5,030 nt of DNA, taken from Candidatus Zixiibacteriota bacterium (lineage in GTDB: Bacteria; Zixibacteria; MSB-5A5; GN15; FEB-12). Position numbers and translations under genes: made by a program. Where the stretch lies: assembly GCA_016213305.1 (NCBI GenBank), contig JACRAV010000350.1, forward strand, positions 1 through 5,030. The letters are read 5' to 3'. Shown one piece after another: positions 1 through 5,030 of the stretch. Numbering within the stretch: position 1 is the first letter of the stretch; the number at the start of each line of letters is the position of its first letter. The notes beneath the pieces were generated by a model that saw only the letters and a program-made list of their open reading frames with translations, did no database searches and was not told the DNA's origin.

Positions 1-1
1 G

Positions 2-658
2 GGGCCATGGGACCTGATTCCCACCAGATTGGAGGCGAGCGCAATCCGGGTAACCAGAGAAGGGGCGAGACCTCTATGGTCGCTGACAGAGAAATCGCAG
101 AGCGGGGGAATGGGAGAGGGATTCTACGTTACGGAATCGTTTGGATGCTGTGATGCCCCGGGCATTCGAATTATGCACCGACTGCGAGACGGGGTTACCG
201 TAATGGAGTGCACGGAAGAGCCGATCCAGTTCAGCGCTGCGAATTCTGAGACCTATGGTGCGTCTGATATCAGATACATCGGCGTACTCGGGCCGTATGG
301 CATGATATGCGATTCAACGGTCAAAGATTCCACGAGCATCGCCCTTGTGTCGATTAGTAGAGATGATTCCTGCTTGCACGCGGTGGAAATACGCTCGCTG
401 TCAGATACCCAGCCCTTTTCTTGTCACCTTGAATTGACATCGGACCCTGGCGACGTGCTTCGTCAAGCTGACTCCGCCAAGTACCCCTGGTCCTTTGCCG
501 CAGACCGTCGTGAAATCCTCGGTGCCAAGAGATGCGCTGTGCTGACTTTCTTACAGGCACAGCCGTTGTACCTTACAGTAGTGATTCCATTGGTGGGGGA
601 CGACTTTCAAATCTCACGCAGTAGCGATAACGGCGTAGAGTTCGTAAGAGTACGTTAG
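2..658 (+). CDS. Unrecognised protein, probably 5'-partial
   Basis: This frame is open from the left edge of the window to a TAG stop. The first plausible internal start is TTG at 29, with no good Shine-Dalgarno before it, so the gene probably begins upstream of the window. I do not recognise the family. The product is about 218 residues as seen, mixed alpha/beta in character, with several alternating hydrophobic stretches that suggest beta strands (for example IALVSISRD, YLTVVIPLVGDDF). It has an adjacent Cys-Cys pair in the segment ESFGCCDAPGIR. No signal peptide or transmembrane helix is visible in the part present. It ends 24 bases before the first hairpin repeat, which could help end its transcript. 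Codon use looks somewhat less GC-rich than in fumC. I am fairly confident it is coding, because the frame is long, uninterrupted and protein-like, but its function is unknown. Confidence 0.6.
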   Translation, partial: GPWDLIPTRLEASAIRVTREGARPLWSLTEKSQSGGMGEGFYVTESFGCCDAPGIRIMHRLRDGVTVMECTEEPIQFSAANSETYGASDIRYIGVLGPYGMICDSTVKDSTSIALVSISRDDSCLHAVEIRSLSDTQPFSCHLELTSDPGDVLRQADSAKYPWSFAADRREILGAKRCAVLTFLQAQPLYLTVVIPLVGDDFQISRSSDNGVEFVRVR

Positions 659-672
659 ACCCGGTGCCCCAG

Positions 673-711
673 CTCTTGTAGGGCGGGAGCCCCGCGCTCC
701 CGCCATCTTCT
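673..711 (+). repeat. Hairpin repeat copy A
   Basis: A perfect 9-bp stem (682-690 with 696-704, arms GGCGGGAGC and GCTCCCGCC) has a 5-base loop. The left flank CTCTTGTAGGGCGG and right flank CCGCCATCTTCT are shared exactly with copy B at 724-763. The flanks are not complementary to each other, so the element has a direction, here plus. It lies just after the stop of the upstream gene and has no T-run, so it is a weak candidate terminator at best. Confidence 0.85.
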
Positions 712-723
712 GTAGGTAATAGT

Positions 724-763
724 CTCTTGTAGGGCGGAACCGCTTCTGGTTCCGCCATCTTCT
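724..763 (+). repeat. Hairpin repeat copy B
   Basis: A perfect 9-bp stem (733-741 with 748-756, arms GGCGGAACC and GGTTCCGCC) has a 6-base loop. The flanks CTCTTGTAGGGCGG and CCGCCATCTTCT match copy A, while the inner stem sequence differs and stays fully paired. Its stem starts 51 bases after that of copy A. Confidence 0.85.
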
Positions 764-770
764 TCTGACT

Positions 771-805
771 CGTTGGGCGGTTCCGTCTACGAAACCGCCA
801 TGTTG
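771..805 (+). repeat. Hairpin repeat copy C, diverged
   Basis: A 10-bp stem with one C-A mismatch (776-785 with 790-799) has the loop TCTA. The flanks (CGTTGGGCGG and CCGCCATGTTG) are recognisable but degenerate versions of those in copies A and B. The direction is taken as plus from the right flank CCGCCAT. Confidence 0.7.
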
Positions 806-811
806 TCGGGT

Positions 812-850
812 GAAGATGGCGGGCTTGAAGACAAGCCCGCCCTACGAAGA
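812..850 (-). repeat. Hairpin repeat copy D, inverted
   Basis: A perfect 10-bp stem (818-827 with 832-841) has the loop TCTT when read on the minus strand. On that strand the left flank is TCTTCGTAGGGCGG and the right flank CCGCCATCTTC, so this copy is inverted relative to A-C. It is closest to copy E at 2821, differing by two base-pair changes that keep pairing. Confidence 0.85.
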
Positions 851-870
851 ATTCACCCGCATAACGCCCC

Positions 871-900
871 TTGCCCCCCGCAATCCCCAGCATGTATATT
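871..900 (+). promoter_or_regulatory. Possible fumC promoter
   Basis: TTGCCC (871-876) and TATATT (895-900), separated by 18 bases, are a fair sigma70-like pair. They would give a start near 907 and a leader of about 35 bases before fumC. The -35 box is poor, and the assignment rests on position as much as on sequence. Confidence 0.35.
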
Positions 901-930
901 CCTCTCGATAAAACAGTCTCTACTCTATGT

Positions 931-935
931 AGGAG
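931..935 (+). promoter_or_regulatory. Ribosome binding site of fumC
   Basis: AGGAG lies six bases before the ATG at 942 and fixes the fumC start. The resulting N-terminus (MSFRIETDSMGEI) matches the normal start of class II fumarases. Confidence 0.85.
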
Positions 936-941
936 TTTGAT

Positions 942-2342
942 ATGAGCTTTCGTATAGAAACCGACTCGATGGGGGAAATCCAGGTTCCCTCGGACAAATA
1001 CTACGGTGCGCAAACCGCCCGTTCTCTCCACCACTTCCGCATCGGTAGCGAGCGGATGCCCCGCGAATTGATCCGGGCCTTCGGTATTCTCAAAAAAGTA
1101 GCCGCCGAGGTCAACATGGAACTCGGCCTGCTTCCCAAAGACAAAGGGGAACTTATCGCAAAGGTCTGCGACGAAGTAATCGCCGGCAAACTCGACGACC
1201 ATTTCCCGCTGGTCATCTGGCAGACCGGCTCCGGCACCCAGACCAACATGAATGTCAACGAGGTGGTCTCCAACCGGGCGATTGAACTGGCCGGCGGCGT
1301 GATGGGCTCGAAGAAGCCGATTCATCCCAACGACGATGTCAACAGGGCGCAGTCATCAAATGACACCTTCCCGACCGCCATGCATATCGCCGCGGTTGAG
1401 GAGATTCACCGGCGCTTGATTCCGATGGTGAAACAGCTTCGCGACACGCTCGACAAAAAGGCCAAGCAGTTCGATAAAACCGTCAAAATCGGCCGCACCC
1501 ACCTGATGGATGCCGTCCCGCTCACGCTGGGGCAGGAGTTTTCCGGGTATGTCCAGCAGTTGACCAACGGGCTGGAGCGGGTGAACGATTCGCTCAAGCG
1601 GCTCTATCCGCTCGCGCTCGGCGGGACCGCCGTCGGAACCGGACTCAATACCCATCCCGAATTTGCGGTCAAAGTGGCTAAACGTACCGCGGACCTGACC
1701 GGCAAACCGTTCATCACGGCACCCAATAAGTTCGAGGCGCTGGCCACCCACGACGCGATGGTGGAATGTTCCGGCGCGCTGAAGACGCTGGCCTGTTCGC
1801 TCATGAAGATCGCCAACGATATCCGCTGGCTGGCCTCGGGACCGCGCAGTGGGATCGGCGAAATCACCATCCCCGAAAATGAGCCGGGGTCCTCGATCAT
1901 GCCGGGCAAAGTCAACCCGACTCAGTCCGAGGCGATGACGATGGTCTGCACGCAGGTGATCGCCAACGACGTGGCGGTCAATATCGGCGGGGCATCGGGG
2001 AATTTCGAACTGAACGTGTTCAAACCGGTGATTATACACAATGTTCTTCAGTCGATCCGCCTCCTGGCCGATTCCTGCGAGATGTTCAACGAGCATTGCG
2101 CGGTGGGTATCGAAGCCAACGAGGCCGCGATCAAGAAACATGTCGACAACTCTCTCATGCTGGTGACGGCGCTCAATCCGTTTATCGGGTACGACAACGC
2201 CGCCAAAGTCGCCAAGAAGGCGCACAAGGAAAACACCACGCTCAAGGAAGCGGCTCTGGCGCTGGGTCTGATGACGGCCGAAGAGTTCGACCAGCGGGTC
2301 AGGGCCGACCGGATGATCACGCCGAATTTGAAGGCGAAATAG
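942..2342 (+). CDS. fumC: Class II fumarate hydratase (fumarase C)
   Basis: This enzyme reversibly hydrates fumarate to L-malate in the cytoplasm as part of the TCA cycle. It is an iron-independent homotetramer of the aspartase/fumarase superfamily. The product is 466 residues, the normal full length (E. coli FumC has 467), and key residues sit one position lower than in E. coli. Visible motifs are GSGTQTNMN at 96-104, HPND at 128-131 (the secondary B site), SSND at 138-141, GRTHLMDA at 184-191 with the active-site His187, and the superfamily signature GSSIMPGKVNP at 316-326 with the catalytic Ser317, Lys323 and Asn325. Gly322 followed by KVNPTQ favours fumarase over aspartase, which usually has MPAKVNP. 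The C-terminal domain carries the expected NPFIGYDNAAKVAKKA segment. There is no sign of damage. The gene appears monocistronic, since hairpins and a strong new promoter follow it. Confidence 0.98.
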   Translation: MSFRIETDSMGEIQVPSDKYYGAQTARSLHHFRIGSERMPRELIRAFGILKKVAAEVNMELGLLPKDKGELIAKVCDEVIAGKLDDHFPLVIWQTGSGTQTNMNVNEVVSNRAIELAGGVMGSKKPIHPNDDVNRAQSSNDTFPTAMHIAAVEEIHRRLIPMVKQLRDTLDKKAKQFDKTVKIGRTHLMDAVPLTLGQEFSGYVQQLTNGLERVNDSLKRLYPLALGGTAVGTGLNTHPEFAVKVAKRTADLTGKPFITAPNKFEALATHDAMVECSGALKTLACSLMKIANDIRWLASGPRSGIGEITIPENEPGSSIMPGKVNPTQSEAMTMVCTQVIANDVAVNIGGASGNFELNVFKPVIIHNVLQSIRLLADSCEMFNEHCAVGIEANEAAIKKHVDNSLMLVTALNPFIGYDNAAKVAKKAHKENTTLKEAALALGLMTAEEFDQRVRADRMITPNLKAK

Positions 2343-2348
2343 CACGAT

Positions 2349-2401
2349 CGTGCCGTCAGACCTCCCGGCCTGACAGCACGAGATTCCCCCCGTCTTCGGG
2401 G
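2349..2401 (+). terminator. Hairpins after fumC, possible terminator
   Basis: Two hairpins follow the fumC stop. The larger pairs 2349-2353 with 2376-2380 and 2355-2359 with 2370-2374, with one mismatch between them. The smaller, CCCCG (2388-2392) with CGGGG (2397-2401), has the loop TCTT. Neither has a clear T-run after it, so intrinsic termination is only plausible. They lie between fumC and an independent promoter, where a terminator would be expected. Confidence 0.4.
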
Positions 2402-2442
2402 TCGACGTCTTACCCACCTCTCTGCCGGAAACAGAGAACCCA

Positions 2443-2471
2443 TTGACATCGTCGCCCCACCGTGTTATAAT
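2443..2471 (+). promoter_or_regulatory. Consensus extended -10 sigma70 promoter
   Basis: TTGACA (2443-2448) and TATAAT (2466-2471) are perfect consensus boxes at the ideal 17-base spacing, with TG at 2463-2464 giving an extended -10. The predicted start is near 2478, leaving a leader of about 55 bases before the DUF4242 gene. This predicts strong constitutive transcription unless a repressor acts. Confidence 0.85.
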
Positions 2472-2493
2472 GGGTCATGTAAGTCCATATAAC
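2464..2493. promoter_or_regulatory. Imperfect inverted repeat over -10 and start site
   Basis: GTTATAATGG (2464-2473) and CCATATAAC (2485-2493) are inverted copies apart from one extra A in the left arm. The repeat spans the -10 box and the predicted transcription start, a position where a repressor would block the polymerase. It may also arise simply because the arm is the AT-rich -10 itself. No regulator gene is in the window. Confidence 0.3.
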
Positions 2494-2497
2494 ATTG

Positions 2498-2525
2498 CCG
2501 GGTCCAGGTGTCCCGGAAGGAAAGG
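2498..2525 (+). promoter_or_regulatory. Leader hairpin and ribosome binding site of DUF4242 gene
   Basis: CCGGG (2498-2502) pairs with CCCGG (2512-2516) in the leader. Directly after it come AAGG and AAAGG (2517-2525), the latter eight bases before the ATG at 2534. The hairpin leaves the ribosome binding site single-stranded, which should favour translation. Confidence 0.55.
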
Positions 2526-2533
2526 TTTAGTCA

Positions 2534-2818
2534 ATGCCCAAATTCGTGATCGAACGGGAAATCCCCGGCGCGGGGAAACTGTCGTCAAATGATCTGCAGG
2601 GGATATCGCAAAAGTCGTGCGATGTTTTGCGAATCCTCGGCCCGGAGATTCAGTGGGTCGAGAGTTACGTGGTCGATGACAAGATCTACTGCGTGTACAT
2701 CGCGCCAAGCGAGGACCTGATCCGACAACACGCGAAACAGGGCGGCTTCCCGGCCAACAAAATCTCGGAGATTCGCGCCATCATCGATCCGACCTCCAGC
2801 GAAGGCAGAATCCGCTAA
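2534..2818 (+). CDS. DUF4242 (SCO4226-like) small protein
   Basis: This 94-residue protein matches my recollection of the DUF4242 family, small ferredoxin-like-fold proteins that include the nickel-binding SCO4226 of Streptomyces coelicolor. Recognisable family blocks are MPKFVIEREIPGAG at 1-14, LQGISQKSCDVL at 21-32, IQWVESYV at 39-46, DDKIYCVYIAPSED at 48-61 and the C-terminal RQHAKQGGFPANKI at 64-77, with His66 and Cys29 and Cys53 as possible ligands. The length is full for a single-domain member. There is no signal peptide or membrane segment, so it is probably cytosolic. The start is supported by an AAAGG site eight bases upstream and by family-like N-terminal sequence. It has its own very strong promoter. 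The family assignment is fairly sure. A metal role in this organism is only an inference from one characterised relative. Confidence 0.88.
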   Translation: MPKFVIEREIPGAGKLSSNDLQGISQKSCDVLRILGPEIQWVESYVVDDKIYCVYIAPSEDLIRQHAKQGGFPANKISEIRAIIDPTSSEGRIR

Positions 2819-2820
2819 GT

Positions 2821-2856
2821 CTTGTAGGGCAGGTTTGTCTTCAAACCTGCCGTCTT
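2821..2856 (+). repeat. Hairpin repeat copy E
   Basis: A perfect 10-bp stem (2828-2837 with 2842-2851, arms GGCAGGTTTG and CAAACCTGCC) has the loop TCTT. The left flank CTTGTAGGGC matches copies A and B. It begins two bases after the DUF4242 stop codon, so it may shape the 3' end of that transcript. It is about 2 kb from the other four copies, which shows the family is dispersed. Confidence 0.85.
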
Positions 2857-2910
2857 TTCCCGGCAATAAGATGTCGGGTCCGAGGATGGAACCGCCGAAA
2901 CCGGCACAAA

Positions 2911-2939
2911 TGAAAAGGCGGTGCATCCTGACACCGCCT
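2911..2939 (-). terminator. Probable intrinsic terminator of the molbindin gene
   Basis: On the minus strand, AGGCGGTG and CACCGCCT form a perfect 8-bp GC-rich stem (2932-2939 with 2916-2923) around an 8-base loop, followed by TTTTCATTT. It lies about 100 bases after the molbindin stop. The T-run is short, so termination may be partial. Confidence 0.6.
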
Positions 2940-3035
2940 CGTCTCTTGCGTCTCCGGCTTATACGCCGGCTAACCCGCTCTCAATGTTTCTATCTTTTAT
3001 AACGAACGGTTCGCAAAAAGGTTTCGGCCGGAACA

Positions 3036-3245
3036 TTATTTTTTTACCGGCAGGACATGGATCGCCTTGACGATCAGTTCCACCTCGTCCCCCACCTTCA
3101 GCCCCATCGCTTCGACCGATTCCGACGTCAGCACCGACGCCATGCTCACCGGGCCAGTCACCGAGAACTTGACCAGCGACATGATATCTCCGGTCTTGAC
3201 CGACGTCACCTTGCCGGTGATCTGATTGCGCGCGCCATATTTCAT
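3036..3245 (-). CDS. mop: Molbindin, single Mop/TOBE-domain molybdate-binding protein
   Basis: This 69-residue protein is the size of a single Mop domain (about 70 residues). Molbindins assemble into hexamers that bind molybdate or tungstate between subunits and are thought to buffer or store the oxyanion in the cytoplasm. Family features are ARNQITGKVTSVKTG at 5-19, the SVLTSESVEAMGLKVGDEVELI segment (37-58, like the usual ITNESVEELGLKEGDEV) and VKAIHV at 59-64. The whole protein is one TOBE fold, without the DNA-binding part of ModE or the ATPase of ModC. The start is well set by AGAGGAGG (3251-3258, minus strand) five bases upstream. It is an orphan here: no modABC, moa or molybdoenzyme gene is adjacent. 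It converges on the DUF4242 gene and diverges from the NFACT gene. Confidence 0.9.
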   Translation of the reverse strand: MKYGARNQITGKVTSVKTGDIMSLVKFSVTGPVSMASVLTSESVEAMGLKVGDEVELIVKAIHVLPVKK

Positions 3246-3260
3246 CTATACCTCCTCTAA

Positions 3261-3323
3261 GTGTGTACGGATAGTACAGGGGGCAACGAGGCCGACGTCA
3301 AACATGAGCTTGTAGGTACACAC
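3261..3323. promoter_or_regulatory. Inverted GTGTGTAC pair between divergent genes
   Basis: GTGTGTAC (3261-3268) and GTACACAC (3316-3323) are an exact 8-bp inverted pair with centres 55 bases apart. They flank the possible promoters of both divergent genes. This could be a pair of operator half-sites or chance. No regulator gene is present. Confidence 0.2.
3271..3301 (-). promoter_or_regulatory. Possible molbindin promoter
   Basis: On the minus strand, TTGACG (3301-3296) and TACTAT (3276-3271) are separated by 19 bases, with TG directly before the -10. The spacing is long, so this is a tentative call supported mainly by its position before the ribosome binding site. Confidence 0.3.
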
Positions 3324-3338
3324 AATCGCCGGTATATT
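3310..3338 (+). promoter_or_regulatory. Probable NFACT gene promoter, leaderless
   Basis: TTGTAG (3310-3315) and TATATT (3333-3338) are 17 bases apart. The predicted transcription start at about 3345-3346 coincides with the ATG at 3346, and no Shine-Dalgarno sequence lies before that ATG. The mRNA would therefore be leaderless. Confidence 0.5.
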
Positions 3339-3345
3339 TGCCGCC

Positions 3346-5013
3346 ATGCAAACAGCCCTGCACATTCGTTCGCTGGTCAGGGAACTTCAGCGCGAGATCA
3401 CCGGCGGCGAGATTGTCAAGACCGCCTTTTACCGCAAGCTGAGAGCGGCGTACCTGCATGTGAAATCGGATTCGGGAAGCTGGGCCTTCGGGTGCGTCTT
3501 TCATCCGGGCGGATCGGGGGTTTTTCTGGTGCCCGGCTCCAAACTGGAGATCGACACCCCGGAAAAGCCCTGGCCGATCTTTGACCTGGGCGAAGCTACC
3601 GTTACGAAAGTTGAACAGATCGGGCTGGACCGGATGTTTCGCATCGAGGTGAAAGCAGGGCACGACTCGCGGGCGATCATCTGCGAGGCGATCGGCCCGA
3701 ACGGCAACCTCTGGCTGTTGGACGGCCATGACAGGATCATCGCCACACTCCGGCATCGCGATTACGATCCCAAAACCGCCTATCAGACCCACTCCGCGAG
3801 AGAAGGACTTGATCCGTTCACACTCACTCCGCAAAAACTGAACGCGGAACTGGACCGGCACCAGGAACACGCGCAGTCGATCGTCACCTTTATTGAGAAA
3901 CGGGTGCTGGGGTTCAATCGAACTCTGGCCCGCGAGGCGGCCGTGCGGGCGGATGTTGAATCGGCCTCGACCCATGAGATGACCCCGAGCCGAATCGATA
4001 CACTCTCGACGCAGATCACGGCGCTGGCGCAGATGTTCGACTCGGACCATGCGGCGTATCTGCACACCGTGCGCGGCGATCTCAAAGCGTACCCATTCAA
4101 GCTCCATGGGGACTTCCCACAGCCGCCGGAGAAGTTTAAGACATTGTCGCTGGCGGTGGTGGCGATGATTTCTTCGCGGCAGACATCCAAAACCGAAGTT
4201 GACGAGAGCAAGATCATCATCTCGGTTGCGGCCAAAGAGGTTGAGCGACTCGAAATACGGGCGTAAAAAATAGAGGCGGATCTGGCTCACGCCGCCGATT
4301 GTGAGAAGTACAAACAGCTGGGCGACCTTCTGCATTCCAATTTCAGCCGAATCAGGCGCGGGATGAAACATATCACGGTCGAGAACATGCACACCCATCC
4401 GCCGGAGACGATCGATATCCCGCTCGATTCGGCGCTGACCCCGCAACAGAATGTAGAGAGTTATTACAAGAAGCACCGCAAAGGGAAAGAAGGGTTGGAA
4501 TTGCTCCAGCGACGGCTCGAAGTCACCCGGCACGAAATCGACCAATGGCGCACGATAGCCCAGGCCCTCGAATCTGATTTCGAGTCGGCCCGACAGAGAT
4601 ATCAGGAAGAATTGTCGTCTTTGCTCCCGAAAGAAAAAGTCAGGACCGCCGAGGTGGCGCGGCTTCCGTATCGCGAGCACACTCTGTCTACCGGGCTGAC
4701 CATTTTTATCGGACGCGACGGTTCCGACAACGACCGGACCACGTTCGAGTTCGCCAAACCGTACGAGTTATGGTTCCACGCCCAGCAGTGCCCGGGGTCG
4801 CACGTAGTGATGAAGTTCCCGAACAAGTCGTTTGTGCCGTCGAAACGGGAGATCGAGGAGACGGCGGCGATTGCGGCGTTTCATTCGAAGGCGACGACCG
4901 ACTCGTAGGTGCCGGTGATTTCCGCCGAGAGACGGTATGTCCGCAAACCGCGCAAGGCGCAGCCGGGTCTGGTGACGGTGGAGAATGAGAAGTCGGTGCT
5001 GGTAGCGCCGTAG
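3346..5013 (+). pseudogene. rqcH: NFACT family (RqcH/FbpA-like), interrupted by in-frame stops
   Basis: Intact NFACT proteins bind 60S/50S ribosomal subunits with stalled nascent chains. Bacterial RqcH uses tRNA-Ala to add C-terminal alanine tails that mark the chain for degradation. Here one continuous frame of 555 codons has the full family architecture. The NFACT-N domain spans about 4-290, with the Asp95-Arg96 pair in GLDRMFRIEV (equivalent to the DR motif needed for RqcH function). A coiled-coil middle region spans about 290-435, including KYKQLGDLL and RRGMKHITVEN. The NFACT-R (DUF814) domain starts at about 445, with GLTIFIGRD, NDRTTFEFAKPYELWFHA and PGSHVV. TAA at 4264 (codon 307) and TAG at 4906 (codon 521) interrupt it, but family sequence continues in the same frame after each (KIEADL; VRKPRKAQPG). 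TAG at 5011 (codon 556) may be the natural end, as relatives finish near here (B. subtilis about 570 residues). No frameshift is seen. Decay, sequence error or readthrough are possible. Confidence 0.8.
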
Positions 5014-5030
5014 AAGCCGGCGGAAAAGTA

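Noticed and set aside
673..850. CRISPR array
   Set aside because: The units are hairpins with variable stems and conserved flanks, at irregular spacing and with one copy inverted. There are no identical direct repeats with unique equal-length spacers and no cas genes.
1356..2417. A 353-codon open frame on the minus strand, antisense to fumC
   Set aside because: It is fully antisense to an unmistakable fumarase, with low-complexity Arg/Gly/His-rich translation and no family resemblance. It is a shadow of GC-rich coding sequence.
942..2818. fumC and the DUF4242 gene as one operon
   Set aside because: The gap is 191 bases and contains hairpins and a perfect independent promoter just before the second gene.
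2954..2969. Small hairpin CCGGC/GCCGG as a terminator of the molbindin gene
   Set aside because: It is only a 5-bp stem with no T-run on either strand. The hairpin at 2911-2939 is a better candidate.
3298..4680. A 460-codon open frame on the minus strand, antisense to the NFACT gene
   Set aside because: Its translation is rich in Arg and Gly with no recognisable domain. It mirrors a frame with strong NFACT similarity and also overlaps the promoter region. It is a codon-bias shadow.
4363..4908. A separate gene starting at ATG 4363
   Set aside because: The Met matches an internal conserved position of the NFACT family, the upstream sequence continues the family in frame, and the ribosome binding site is poor.
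3346..5013. Genome-wide reassignment of TAA/TAG to a sense codon (for example Gln)
   Set aside because: fumC ends naturally at TAG, and the DUF4242 and molbindin genes end at TAA, at the lengths expected for their families. Both codons therefore act as stops here.

Overview
The window looks like a piece of a chromosome from a free-living, probably uncultured bacterium. It has moderate-to-high GC, Shine-Dalgarno-led genes, one textbook sigma70 promoter, and short GC-rich hairpin repeats between genes. Intergenic repeats beginning TTGTAGGGC, next to housekeeping genes of mixed affinity, remind me of uncultured FCB-group genomes such as Zixibacteria. That is an impression, not a demonstrated assignment. 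No tRNA, rRNA, CRISPR array, transposase or phage gene was found.

Layout. Bases 2-658 (+) hold the 3' part of an unrecognised, probably 5'-truncated protein gene. Bases 659-941 are intergenic and hold four copies of one hairpin repeat, then a weak promoter and the ribosome binding site of a full-length class II fumarase gene, fumC (942-2342, +). After two hairpins comes a consensus extended -10 sigma70 promoter (2443-2471) driving a small DUF4242 (SCO4226-like) protein gene (2534-2818, +). This gene converges on a small orphan molbindin (Mop/TOBE) gene on the minus strand (3245-3036). The 217-base gap between them holds a fifth copy of the hairpin repeat and a probable intrinsic terminator for the molbindin gene. 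A divergent promoter region of about 100 bases separates molbindin from an NFACT-family gene (RqcH/FbpA-like, 3346 to about 5013, +). That gene is interrupted by in-frame stop codons but carries no frameshift.

The genes do not form one pathway. FumC belongs to the TCA cycle, molbindin to molybdate or tungstate handling, and the NFACT protein to ribosome-associated quality control. Each complete gene appears to have its own promoter. The most notable points are the stop-interrupted NFACT gene with a predicted leaderless start, the hairpin family whose stems show compensatory base changes, and the unusually perfect promoter of the DUF4242 gene with an inverted repeat laid over its -10 and start region. 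I see no clear evidence for a new multi-gene system.
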